Assembly: GCF_000717025.1 (NCBI RefSeq)
Contig: NZ_JNXG01000001.1
Span: forward strand, 496,001 to 560,000
DNA: 64,000 nt
Origin: Streptomyces atroolivaceus
GTDB taxonomy: Bacteria > Actinomycetota > Actinomycetes > Streptomycetales > Streptomycetaceae
Direction: 5' to 3'
Below the pieces are notes generated by a model that saw only the letters and a list, made by a program, of their open reading frames with translations, did no database searches and was not told the DNA's origin. Of this stretch, positions 24,001 through 32,614 are shown one piece after another. The position numbers and the translations under genes are program-made. Each line of letters opens with the position of its first letter. Positions within the stretch are counted from its first letter, which is position 1.

Positions 24001-25739
24001 CGCTCGAGTGGCATCTCGAGGGGCTGACTCTTGTGGTCCATGCCGACCTCGACGAAGAGCGCGTTCTGCAGATCGCCAACGGCGCGTTCGACCTGCGTCT
24101 GTCGAACGCCGAGCTGAGCGACATCCTCCGAGCACGTGCAGACCAACGTCTGGAAAAACAGCGGCAAGCCGCCCGGGCCGCAACCGGTGATGCGGAGCGC
24201 CTGGAGATCTTCTTCGGCGACGACACGCTGAAGGAGTGCCTGCCGAAGGGGCTCTGGCAGGCACTCGAAGGGCAGGCCCTGGTGGACGACTCCACGTCCG
24301 TTGCGGAGCTCTTCCTGACGGTCTACGGCAGCGACTCGATCAGATTCCTCAAAGATCAATTCAGCGTCGAGGGGTACACGGACGTTCCCACGGCGTGGTC
24401 GGGGGGAGCGTCGACCGTTGCCTGGCTCCGGAAGATGGGATTCGGCACGCAGTATGCCGGACGCCGCGGTCGGCACCAGGACGAGGAGTTCGTCGTGCCC
24501 GGTGCCGTGAGGCTCAACCCTCTGCACGATTTCCAGAAGGAGATCAGCCGGGAGCTAAAGGAGGTTCTGACGTCCCGGGAAGCGGACGGGCGCGCACGCA
24601 AGGGCATGGTGGAACTACCGACGGGAGCCGGAAAAACTCGCGTCGCCACCGAAACCGTGCTGCGCCTCTTTGTCGACGGCGACATGAGCGGAACCGTGAT
24701 CTGGATCGCGCAGTCGGAGGAGCTCTGCGAGCAGGCGGTGCAGACGTTCGAGACCGTCTGGCGATGGCTCGGCGACGAGCGTCCGTTGACCATCGGCAGG
24801 CTCTGGAACTCCAACGTGGTCCACGAGCCCGACACCGAGTTCAGCGTGGTCGTGGCCACCGACGCCAAGCTCGACAGGGTTGCCGACACCCCCGAGTACG
24901 AGTGGCTCAGTCGCGCGTCCGCGGTGTTCATCGACGAGGCGCACCGGGCGGGCGGGTCGAAGATGTACACGAAGATCCTCAGATGGCTCGGAGTCGACGG
25001 CCGTAGCTGGGAGCGGCCTCTGGTGGGCGTCTCGGCCACCCCGTTCAAGGGGAAGAGCGACGTCGTCACCAAGCCGACGGAGGAGCTGGCGGCCCGCTTC
25101 GGCCACAACATCATGAGGGCCTTCGGAGGCAACGCCTACGAGGAGCTGTCGAAGAGGGGCGTCCTCGCGCGGGTTCGACACGAGGTGCTGAAGGGCGTGG
25201 ACGTCGCGCTGAAGCCGGACGAACTCGAGCAGGTGCAGTCGTGGCGCAAACTCGAGCCCAAGGTTCTCGACCGCATCGGGCGGGACCAGGCCCGCATGCG
25301 GATCCTCGTGGAGGACATTCTTCGCCGGGACCCGGAATGGCCGATCCTCGTGTTCACTCCGAACGTCCTGTCCGCCCAGGTCCTCGCCGCCACGCTTCGT
25401 TACCGGCAGGTCGCGGCCGAGGCGGTCAGCGGCCAGACCGGACGGCAGGCACGCCGTGACGTAATCGAGAAGTTCAAGAAGGGGGAGATCCGGGTCCTGG
25501 CCAACTGCGATCTGTTGATCCAGGGCTTCGACGCACCGGGTGTCCGGGCCCTGTACATCGCGAGGCCGACGTTCAGCCCCAGCGCGTACATCCAGATGGC
25601 CGGCCGCGGACTGCGCGGCCCCGCGAACGGCGGCAAACCGGAGTGCCTCATCGTGGACGTCGCCGACAACTTCGGGGCGGTCAACGATTTCCTCGGATAC
25701 CGCGCCTACGAAGACCTCTGGCGAAAGCAGGGAGCATGA
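21018..25739 (+). CDS. Sacsin-type ATPase-SF2 helicase, first gene of DISARM-like operon
   Basis: A 1573-aa two-ATPase protein. Near the N-terminus is a GHKL/sacsin fold: N-box LELVQNAADA (about 57-66), NAGRPF (about 95-100) and GRFGLGFKSV (about 122-131). The middle ~1000 residues are unassigned. The C-terminal ~400 residues are an SF2 helicase of the ResIII type: PTGAGKT (~1201), DEAH (~1305), SATPF, and the motif VI segment QMAGRGLRG (~1524). GTG 21018 is taken because the earlier in-frame codon is TTG without support. Its stop overlaps the next ATG. Probably a nucleic-acid sensor/translocase in anti-phage defence; function is inferred from partners. Confidence 0.85.
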   Translation: MATNRDRWIPDECLVREVDELFDRAINSYRANSNLIAEHANQEESIRVGGYSNRTLLELVQNAADAMSGAVEHEEGAGRVEIVLDLNRQTLYCANAGRPFSRNGLTTLSHAHLSGKRGEEIGRFGLGFKSVLAVTDAPQVFSRSIAFEFNSPKAKAALAAIAPASKRLPVLRTLTRIDADVEFAEDPILAELAEWAVTIVRLPHASRLENLRREIEEFRSEFLLFVNSVREVRLRVVGADADFVTSHVSRDLGDGRFRIERPDGDHEEWYVENRMHAPSPEARTEVGEAVSRDRMKVTVAMPARFAQLKTGGFWSYFPLQDRTSASALFNAPWSVNDDRTTLLANTYNREILVTLSGMFLDMLPKVSSFDDPAAHLDYMPARGRETHSFGDEILCVHIPQLGCERALIPDAAGALRTPPELRPLDFRVSEASERDHEEWIKSPHTSGDVPHWRCYANNQRMTRLRTLYVCSVSSAFVDSRPRDEAKALEKVPKRGVLSWLREWAEGADAATAARAFDFVLRNPRVDGIGSAKVIPTTDGMKSVKDRGQVFLHRVEGIEVEGSCFVDPDFLAVPGVEKKLGDRGFRDLDPLAKFEARMAKLSPESEDDELPKFWDAAVDVPIAQAQKVVAGNKAGALKVPTRDGGWASPEYVLDIDGLGDGIADRVLDRTKCVPQIAHAAGVITEPVASYSVEEEVHFDDYCQYVLDELNRRLGPGERHVEEVEFDKGDGPGPFSALLMLKEAEAPEGIREHWTERLLRLDETGHWLCTDVDTGLTHRVASPVRWAVDQAGLLKSSRGYRAPGHVVSASLVEYEALLPLFCGPRHVEDALALPKGLDEVPAEVMRGALRSEVLKPIKNGALTGFVLTAGRTAFPDGRPALIPARVGRVIEARRPDAVYLATTEEERAFLSMRQKPYLKADPDEAELLVEEVGCRRFEDSFSFSLLVDGRQGEERVIDVYAGLRSTFVEDKVVNATVAKAVQITKRVTTEDGVEDQTLEWHLEGLTLVVHADLDEERVLQIANGAFDLRLSNAELSDILRARADQRLEKQRQAARAATGDAERLEIFFGDDTLKECLPKGLWQALEGQALVDDSTSVAELFLTVYGSDSIRFLKDQFSVEGYTDVPTAWSGGASTVAWLRKMGFGTQYAGRRGRHQDEEFVVPGAVRLNPLHDFQKEISRELKEVLTSREADGRARKGMVELPTGAGKTRVATETVLRLFVDGDMSGTVIWIAQSEELCEQAVQTFETVWRWLGDERPLTIGRLWNSNVVHEPDTEFSVVVATDAKLDRVADTPEYEWLSRASAVFIDEAHRAGGSKMYTKILRWLGVDGRSWERPLVGVSATPFKGKSDVVTKPTEELAARFGHNIMRAFGGNAYEELSKRGVLARVRHEVLKGVDVALKPDELEQVQSWRKLEPKVLDRIGRDQARMRILVEDILRRDPEWPILVFTPNVLSAQVLAATLRYRQVAAEAVSGQTGRQARRDVIEKFKKGEIRVLANCDLLIQGFDAPGVRALYIARPTFSPSAYIQMAGRGLRGPANGGKPECLIVDVADNFGAVNDFLGYRAYEDLWRKQGA

Positions 25740-27253
25740 TCCTGGTACCGGATCTCGCCGACGTCGAGACGACGACCACCAGCAACGCCGAACGGCGGGT
25801 GGCGCGACTGCTGCGGGCGATCGACGAGCCCCACGGGGCGGTCGCCTTCCACTCGGTGAAGCTGCGGAGTCATGCGGTCAAGCAGCAGGGGGAAGCCGAC
25901 TTCGTCGTGCTCTGGGACGGTGTCGTCGTCATCGTCGAGGTCAAGGGCGGGGGCGTCAGGAAGTACGACGGCGTCTGGTACTCCATCGACCGCCACGGTG
26001 ACTGGAAGAAGCTGCGCGAGTCCCCGATGGACCAGGCGCAGTCGGCGATGTACGCGTTGCGCGACATTCTTCAGGAGGAAGGCGTCGGTTGGGTCGCGAC
26101 CGAGGCCGTCGCCCTCACCCCCGACATCGACGCGCCTCCGGCTGCGGTCGAGTGGAAGGGGAGCCACTGGTGGGCCAGGGACCAGATGACCATCGCGGCG
26201 ATGACGGAAGCCTTCGAGAAGGTCGCCGGTGAGGCCAGGACCGCACCCTTCGGAGTCAGGATCGCTCGGCCCGAGACCCTGCGGGCGCGCCTTTTCGGCG
26301 AGTTCACGCGGATGCCCGTGATTGATGCACAGCGGGGCGCCGTCCTGGAGGAGCAGAACCGGGCGACCGAGGGGCAGGCAAGGGTCCTGGCCGCGCTCTC
26401 CCGAAACCCGAGGATGCTCGTCTTCGGCGGTGCGGGCACCGGAAAGTCCCTGGTGCTGGTGGAAGGCGCAAAGCAGGAGGCGGGCGAGGGAAAGTCGGTT
26501 CTCATCACCTTCCACTCACCCGCCCTCGTCGACTTCTTCGGCCCGCGGATCGAGGGCAGAGACATCGATCTTCTTCCGTTCGCGGACTTGTCAGGTGACA
26601 AGCAGTACGACGTCGTCTTCGTCGACGAGGCGCAGGACCTTATGAACGCCGAGGGTATGGACGCACTGGACTCCGTGATCCGCGGAGGTCGCGAGGGCGG
26701 TCGATGGAGGATGTTCCTGGATCCGAACAACCAGGCGCGCGTCGACGGCGAATTCGACCCGGATGTCTGTGAGCTGGTCCAGCAGGAGGCGCTCCAGTAC
26801 GACCTGGACCGGAACGTCCGCAACACCCGGGCGATCGTCCACGTCGTGCAGGAATACCTGGGCGCCGACGTCGGAGACCCGGGCATCGTCCACGGTGACC
26901 GAGTGGAATGGCGGTGGTCCGATGGGACGGCCGACGTCGACGCGGCGGAATCCGTGGCCCGGGACCTCGTCTCGGGCGGCGTTCGTCGTCAAGACATCTG
27001 GATCATCAACGTCTCCCAGGGCGCCGAGCCTTATAGAAGCGAGGCCGGGTTCCTCGTGACGAACCCGCGGTTCGCCAAGGGGCTGGAAGCAGAGCACGTC
27101 ATCGTCTGCGGCCTGCCCCGTGAGTACGACGATCGGGGCCTGGCCGCCTTCTACGTGGCAGTCACGAGGGCGCGGGTCACACTCCACGTGATCGCGTCCA
27201 AAGAGGACAAGAAGCGGCTCCAGGCTCTTCTTCGAAAGCAGGTCTGCAAGTGA
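25736..27253 (+). CDS. NERD nuclease-UvrD/Rep-like helicase
   Basis: A 505-aa fusion. The N-terminal NERD domain, a PD-(D/E)XK-like nuclease fold, has GEADFVVL (about 52-59) and VEVKGG (about 66-71) as its catalytic motifs. An SF1 helicase core follows: Walker A FGGAGTGKS (~229-237), Walker B FVDEAQD (~293-299), LDPNNQ as motif III, and the C-terminal AVTRAR motif. It lacks the large 2B-type insertions of full UvrD proteins, so it is a compact version. It starts in a 4-bp overlap with the sacsin-helicase gene and ends in one with the DrmA-like gene. Likely the DNA-cleaving arm of the system. Confidence 0.87.
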   Translation: MILVPDLADVETTTTSNAERRVARLLRAIDEPHGAVAFHSVKLRSHAVKQQGEADFVVLWDGVVVIVEVKGGGVRKYDGVWYSIDRHGDWKKLRESPMDQAQSAMYALRDILQEEGVGWVATEAVALTPDIDAPPAAVEWKGSHWWARDQMTIAAMTEAFEKVAGEARTAPFGVRIARPETLRARLFGEFTRMPVIDAQRGAVLEEQNRATEGQARVLAALSRNPRMLVFGGAGTGKSLVLVEGAKQEAGEGKSVLITFHSPALVDFFGPRIEGRDIDLLPFADLSGDKQYDVVFVDEAQDLMNAEGMDALDSVIRGGREGGRWRMFLDPNNQARVDGEFDPDVCELVQQEALQYDLDRNVRNTRAIVHVVQEYLGADVGDPGIVHGDRVEWRWSDGTADVDAAESVARDLVSGGVRRQDIWIINVSQGAEPYRSEAGFLVTNPRFAKGLEAEHVIVCGLPREYDDRGLAAFYVAVTRARVTLHVIASKEDKKRLQALLRKQVCK

Positions 27254-30200
27254 ACCTCACCGTGGCTCAGAGGAAGGCCCTGGAACACCTTCGAGAGTCC
27301 TACGTAGGGCCCGAGGCGGGGGACGACGAGGTCACGACGAACCTGCCTCACCGGCAGTACGCCGTCGGCATGCTGTTCCCGGTCGAGGCCGGGAATCGAG
27401 GGACTCACGGCGGTGGAGACACGGACGAAGACGTTTCCGCCGACGTCCCGGACGGCGAGGTGGAGGAGAACGGCGCCGGGGTCCCCCTGGCAGAGGACTG
27501 GAGGCCCTCGTCCGTCGCGATCTCCTTTGTCACCGACGGCGATTCCATCGGCGTCGACTTCTCGTGCGGCACGTACGCCATCGTCGACGGGGACGGGCCA
27601 CCCGGATGGCGGCGTACTCCCTTCTCCGCTGGCGTCATCGAGCTCCGGCGGGAGAAGAAGATCGAACGCCTGTCCGTGGGGGGTGTTTCGGTCGAGGTCG
27701 GATCGCGCTGGCGCGTGTTCGGGGGAAACTCGTTGGTCACCGTCCATGTACGGGTTCTGACCGAGTCCACGGGCGACGACCGTCTCGACATCCCCGGGAT
27801 GCTGTTCCAGGTCCGTCTGGCCGTCACTCCGTCCGCTGGTGCAGAGATCCTGGAGTACGACACGACGCGTTCGTTCGACGCCGATCCGGAAGCCGCCGAG
27901 CTGCGTCTGCGGTACCGCAACCGAAAGGTCTACGCGGTCGGGCACGGAATGGCCGCAGACTGGGAGTTTACGGCTGGGATTTGCACACGGATCTTCCTCG
28001 AACCCGTCCCGGCGTTCGTGGTGCCCGCCGTCGAGACCACGGGTTTCGACGAGGGGACGGCCGAAGCCGGGGCCTTGGAGCTGAGACACCTCCAGCAGAT
28101 CGACGAGGACCCCGGAGCGGTACTTCAATCGTTGGACGCCTTCGTCGAGGCGTTCGCCGGCTGGACGTCCCGGCAGATGGAACGGGCGGAAGCGTTCGGC
28201 GACGACAAAGCCGTGGCCGTCCGTATCGCCGAACGTTCGGAGAACACGGTCGGCAGGATGAAGAAGGGTGTCGACCTCCTCCGGTCACCGGAACAGCAAC
28301 ATCTCCGAACGGCATTCTCACTCGGTATGGCCGCCATGCGCCTTCAGATGCGGCAGGGGGCGATCAACCGTGGGGATCCGGAGGGCCAGGTGCGGGAACC
28401 GGAGTGGCGACCGTTCCAACTCGGCTTCCTGCTAGTCTCGCTGGCTTCCACCGTTGACGAGAGGCACGAGGACCGGGGACTCGTCGACCTCATCTGGTTT
28501 CCGACCGGTGGTGGTAAGACCGAGGCATACCTGGGTCTCGCCGCGATCGAGGTCTTCCGCCGACGGCTCGACCACGGTACGGCCGGTGGGGGAACCGCCG
28601 TCATCACCCGCTACACCCTGCGGCTCCTGACTGCTCAGCAATTCCAGCGGGCTGCGGCATTGGTCTGTGCGATGGAGAGGTTGCGGGCCACGGACGGCCG
28701 GGCGAAGGGGATGGCGCCTTTCTCGATCGGTCTGTGGGTCGGCAACGAAGTCACCCCCGGTACGCGTGGAGAGGCGCGTGACGCGCTCAAGCGTCTTCAG
28801 AAGGCCGCGCGTCCGGAAGAGGCGAACGAGTTCCAGGTCGAGAGCTGCCCGTGGTGTTTGACGCCGATGGTGCCGAAGCTCAGGAGCGACAAGACGCATG
28901 ACTACGGCATGCGTCTGGTGGGACCGGACGTCGTACTCCATTGCGTCGACGAGTCGTGCGAGTTCACCGACGGGCTTCCGCTCGCGGTCGTCGACGAGGT
29001 GCTGTACGAGGAACCGCCCACGATCCTGCTGGCCACCGTCGACAAGTTCGCACGTCTGCAGTTCAAGCCGGAAGCCGGGAGGCTGCTCGGTCTCGGGACC
29101 ATTTTCAAGCAACCGTCCTTGATCATTCAGGATGAGTTGCACCTGCTCTCGGGGCCGCTCGGGACCACCGTCGCCGTTTTCGACGCGGTGATCCAGCTCC
29201 TGCTGAGCCGGTCGGGGGTCAGCCCCAAGATCGTGGCTTCGACGGCCACCATCCGCGCGTCCGAGGAACAGGTGGGAGGGCTCTACGGACGAAAAGTCGC
29301 CCTGTACCCGCCGTCGGGGCTCGACGACGACCGCACGTTCTTCTCCCGCCCCGTCGAGAGCGGAGAAGGGCGTCTCTACGTCGGTTTGATGCCGCAGTCG
29401 GTCTCGCAGCCGTCGGCCGTCATCGCCGCCGTCACCCCCATGGTGGAGATGCCGGAGGCACTCGCCGCCCGCGCTCCGTCCGCCGTGCCACGGGACGCGT
29501 ACTGGACGCTGGTCATGTATCACAACAGCCTCCGCGAGCTCGGGCGTACCGGAACTCTGGTCGTCGACGACGTCAACGGCCGTCTGGAGCCTCGTGCCGA
29601 AAGGTTCGGTTTCCCGCTGCGTCCCGTCAGAGCCGGAAAGGTCCTCGAACTGACGAGTCGCCGCGGAGCGGAGGAGCTGCCGAACGACCTCCGTGCGCTC
29701 CGGATCGGGGTCGACGAGTCGTCGGAGGCCGTGGACGTGGTCCTCTCGTCGAACATGCTCTCCGTGGGCATCGACATTCCGAGGCTCGCGCTGATGCTCA
29801 TGGTGGGGCAGCCGAAGACCACGGCCGAGTACATCCAGGCCACCAGCCGTGTCGGGCGTGGAGACACGCAAGGCGTCGTTGTCACGCTGTTCCGGTCGAG
29901 CAGGGCCCGCGACCGATCGCACTTCGAGACCTTCCGCGGTTATCACGAGGCTCTTTACCGGAGCGTAGAGCCCACGAGTGTCACGCCGTGGTCGTTGGCC
30001 TCGCGCAACCGCTCGCTCGCCGGCGCACTCGTGGCGCTGTTGAGGCAGTCGTTCAGCGCGCTCGCCCCGAACGACGCCGCGGGTCGGCTCGACCTCGGGG
30101 ACGACAGGATCCGCGAAGCGGTCGACCGACTCGTCGACGGGTTTCTCGGTTACGTGACGCGCGCCGACGGTCTCGAAGCGGAGGAGACGCGCTCTGCGGT

Positions 30201-30429
30201 GGGCAGCCTTCTGAGGGATTGGGACCGGCGGGCGGCACAGGCACGCGAGGCGGACGAGCCGCTGTACTACCAGCGCACGAAGAAGGATCAAGCAGCTCTG
30301 TTGAAGAGGTTCGGTCAGCCCGGAGAAGGGTGGCTCGTCGGAGACTCGATGAGGTCTGTGGAGCCAAACGTGGCGGTCGAGGTCCAGGAGCCGCAGGAGG
30401 AGGTGCACCGTGGAGAAGATCAGGCATGA
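27250..30429 (+). CDS. drmA: DrmA-like SF2 helicase (DISARM core helicase homologue)
   Basis: A 1059-aa helicase. An N-terminal ~300-residue region of unknown fold precedes the motor: FPTGGGKTEA (~417-426), a four-cysteine insertion (CPWC ~533-536, then CVDESC ~565-570), the DELH box in IIQDELHLLSGPLGT (~625), STAT, and SRVGRG (~865) as motif VI. The ELHLLSGPLGT signature and the cysteine insertion are characteristic of DISARM DrmA. GTG overlaps the previous stop by 4 bp. In DISARM, DrmA works with DrmB to engage incoming phage DNA; the next gene here is DrmB-like, supporting the assignment. Confidence 0.85.
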   Translation: MNLTVAQRKALEHLRESYVGPEAGDDEVTTNLPHRQYAVGMLFPVEAGNRGTHGGGDTDEDVSADVPDGEVEENGAGVPLAEDWRPSSVAISFVTDGDSIGVDFSCGTYAIVDGDGPPGWRRTPFSAGVIELRREKKIERLSVGGVSVEVGSRWRVFGGNSLVTVHVRVLTESTGDDRLDIPGMLFQVRLAVTPSAGAEILEYDTTRSFDADPEAAELRLRYRNRKVYAVGHGMAADWEFTAGICTRIFLEPVPAFVVPAVETTGFDEGTAEAGALELRHLQQIDEDPGAVLQSLDAFVEAFAGWTSRQMERAEAFGDDKAVAVRIAERSENTVGRMKKGVDLLRSPEQQHLRTAFSLGMAAMRLQMRQGAINRGDPEGQVREPEWRPFQLGFLLVSLASTVDERHEDRGLVDLIWFPTGGGKTEAYLGLAAIEVFRRRLDHGTAGGGTAVITRYTLRLLTAQQFQRAAALVCAMERLRATDGRAKGMAPFSIGLWVGNEVTPGTRGEARDALKRLQKAARPEEANEFQVESCPWCLTPMVPKLRSDKTHDYGMRLVGPDVVLHCVDESCEFTDGLPLAVVDEVLYEEPPTILLATVDKFARLQFKPEAGRLLGLGTIFKQPSLIIQDELHLLSGPLGTTVAVFDAVIQLLLSRSGVSPKIVASTATIRASEEQVGGLYGRKVALYPPSGLDDDRTFFSRPVESGEGRLYVGLMPQSVSQPSAVIAAVTPMVEMPEALAARAPSAVPRDAYWTLVMYHNSLRELGRTGTLVVDDVNGRLEPRAERFGFPLRPVRAGKVLELTSRRGAEELPNDLRALRIGVDESSEAVDVVLSSNMLSVGIDIPRLALMLMVGQPKTTAEYIQATSRVGRGDTQGVVVTLFRSSRARDRSHFETFRGYHEALYRSVEPTSVTPWSLASRNRSLAGALVALLRQSFSALAPNDAAGRLDLGDDRIREAVDRLVDGFLGYVTRADGLEAEETRSAVGSLLRDWDRRAAQAREADEPLYYQRTKKDQAALLKRFGQPGEGWLVGDSMRSVEPNVAVEVQEPQEEVHRGEDQA

Positions 30430-32212
30430 CCTGCGCCTCTCCGAGACGATCTCGCCGTTCGGTGTGGGAGCGATCGTCGACGTCCGGGGTGAGTCGCTCA
30501 TGGCGCCGGACACGTCCTGGTGGGACAAGAGATTCGCCCATGAGATCAGCTGTGAGCGTCTGATGGCGCGCCTCGGTGCCGGCGTCCTCAGGCAACCGCC
30601 GGAACATGCGGGTCGCGCCGGCAAGGACACTCCCGCGTTGCCCTACTGGCGCTTTCCCGCTTGGCGGTTCTGCGAACGCTGCGACAAGCTCTCGAAGCTG
30701 ACCGGGAAAAAGAAAGGTAAGTGGAGTAACGCCTGTGAGTGTGGCGGCGCGCTCGTACCGATGCGCTACATCGCCGTCTGTGAGAAGGGCAGCCACGCCC
30801 AGGACGTCAACTGGTTCAAGTGGGCGCATCGTGGGCGCGGGGCGAGCCTGAGCGAAGCGGTCCGTTTCTGCCGCGATTACAAGGCGCTCAGGTTCCACAA
30901 GTTGGCTACCCGTGGCGAAGGTCTCGCCGCGTTGGTGGTGAAGTGCTATGGATGCGGAAACGAGCGCAGGCTCGCGGAACTCGTGACGAAGGGGGCTCTG
31001 CACCGGGACGGGATCCGTTGCGCGGGGCGGCAACCCTGGGAGCCGGAGGACTCCGTCAAGAAGCCCTGCCCGTACGAGCTGGTCGCCGTTCAGCGCGGTG
31101 CCACGGGCAACTACATCGCCGAGAGGATCTCGGCTCTCGACATACCCGAGGAACGTCCGCAGTCCGCGGAGGCGGCCGACAAGATCCGCGGGCACGTGTT
31201 CTTCGAGAAGGTGGTGACGGACAACGGCGGGCCCCTGTCGGAGCAGGTGGCGGAGTGGATCGCCGACGATCTCGGAGTTACGCCGGAAACCGTCCTCGCC
31301 GTGGCGGCGGGGGAGGAGACCGCACCGGACGAGATGCTGCTCGATCTCAAGGATGGTGAGTGGGCGGCGTTCCTGAAGAAGCTGGACGGTGGACGCGACG
31401 GTTCGGGAAGCGACTTCGTCGTCGACGGACGAAGCCTCGAAGGCGTCACAGGGCCGCAGAGTCTGCTCGGCAAGATCAGCGGCATCGGGCAGGTGCGCAG
31501 GGTCCGTGAGGTCCGTGCTCTACGAGGATTCCGGCGTCATGACGCAGAAGCGGCGATGATCAGCGTTGATCTGGGCTCGGACCAGCGGCGTTGGCCCACC
31601 TACCCGGCGATCGAGCTGTTCGGGGAGGGGATCTTCCTGCGGTTCGACGAGCGGAAGCTCGCCGAGTGGGAGGCGCAACCGGAGGTGGAGGCACGCGCCG
31701 GCATCCTCAAGGAGCGCAGGGCCGACTCTCCCTGGGCCAGCCGCCTCGACATGCCGGAACCCAGGTACATCGCCCTGCACACGCTGGCGCACCTGCTTAT
31801 CCGGCGACTGGCGTTCGCAAGCGGTTATGCATCCGCCGCGCTGCAGGAGCGGATCTACGCGAACTCCGACCGTACGGACAAGACCGCCGGGATCTTGATC
31901 TACACCGCGGCGGGGGACGCTCAGGGGACCCTCGGCGGCCTCGTCAGACTCGGGGAGCCCAAGAAGTTGATCCCGCTCCTGGTGGCCGCTCTGGACGACG
32001 CGGACATCTGTTCCAACGACCCGGTCTGCATCGAAAGCGATCGGCAGGGAGCCTCGCAGCTGAACCTCTCGGCCTGCCATGGGTGCTCCCTGGTGAGCGA
32101 GACCTCCTGCGAAACCGGGAACCGGTTGCTCGATCGACAGCTGGTGTTGGGCGGAAGCGATGTGAGGGGACTCCTGGACGGTGTTCTGGCGGAGGTCCGG
32201 CGGCCCGGGTGA
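30410..32212 (+). CDS. drmB: DrmB-like DUF1998 protein (DISARM core)
   Basis: A 600-aa partner of DrmA. Its start lies 20 bp inside the previous gene with an excellent CAGGAGGAGG. Cysteine pairs appear at ~86-108 (FCERC, CECGG) and ~178 (CYGCG). DUF1998 follows (ALHTLAHLLIRRLAFASGYA, ~455-475). The end is Cys-rich: CSNDPVC, SACHGCSLVSETSC, GNRLLDR (~530-575). This zinc-rich DUF1998 layout and the length match DISARM DrmB. It is the last gene of the operon, followed by a hairpin. No DrmC-type phospholipase D nuclease and no methyltransferase follow. Confidence 0.86.
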   Translation: MEKIRHDLRLSETISPFGVGAIVDVRGESLMAPDTSWWDKRFAHEISCERLMARLGAGVLRQPPEHAGRAGKDTPALPYWRFPAWRFCERCDKLSKLTGKKKGKWSNACECGGALVPMRYIAVCEKGSHAQDVNWFKWAHRGRGASLSEAVRFCRDYKALRFHKLATRGEGLAALVVKCYGCGNERRLAELVTKGALHRDGIRCAGRQPWEPEDSVKKPCPYELVAVQRGATGNYIAERISALDIPEERPQSAEAADKIRGHVFFEKVVTDNGGPLSEQVAEWIADDLGVTPETVLAVAAGEETAPDEMLLDLKDGEWAAFLKKLDGGRDGSGSDFVVDGRSLEGVTGPQSLLGKISGIGQVRRVREVRALRGFRRHDAEAAMISVDLGSDQRRWPTYPAIELFGEGIFLRFDERKLAEWEAQPEVEARAGILKERRADSPWASRLDMPEPRYIALHTLAHLLIRRLAFASGYASAALQERIYANSDRTDKTAGILIYTAAGDAQGTLGGLVRLGEPKKLIPLLVAALDDADICSNDPVCIESDRQGASQLNLSACHGCSLVSETSCETGNRLLDRQLVLGGSDVRGLLDGVLAEVRRPG

Positions 32213-32223
32213 TGTGACCTCCA

Positions 32224-32256
32224 GGCCGTCCTGCGACGCGCTATGCAGGACGGGCC
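32224..32256 (+). terminator. Terminator of the DISARM-like operon
   Basis: GGCCGTCCTGC pairs with GCAGGACGGGCC (one bulged base) around a 10-base loop, 12 bp after the stop of the last operon gene. Confidence 0.65.
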
Positions 32257-32614
32257 GAAGCAGCTCGCTTCGGGTTGCGAACCCGTGCCAGGCGGCTACG
32301 GGATATGGTCACGCTGGATGCGGCTGCCGCCCCGGCGTACGACGGGAGCGGGATGCGGTCCTGGCGTCATGATCCGAGAAGTGCACGAGGTCGTGGTGCG
32401 TGAGGACGGCCCCGTAGAACTTCCCATGGGAATTCTCGTCGAGGCCGGCCCGGCCCCCGGCTCCTTGTCTATGGCAATGGAGACGGGCGGATCGTGCTGC
32501 GAAGGGAGGCGCACGCCCCGGACGATCTACTCAAAGGACTTTGGCTCCGAGCACACGCGCGACGCGCTCGGCCTTGGGCTCCTTCAGCCGAGTCGGAGGA
32601 AGGCGGCCGCCGAG
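32257..32614. other. Spacer between defence operon and transposase remnant
   Basis: Open frames exist but none resembles a protein I recognise. Probably junk left by insertion and deletion next to the transposase remnant. Confidence 0.4.
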
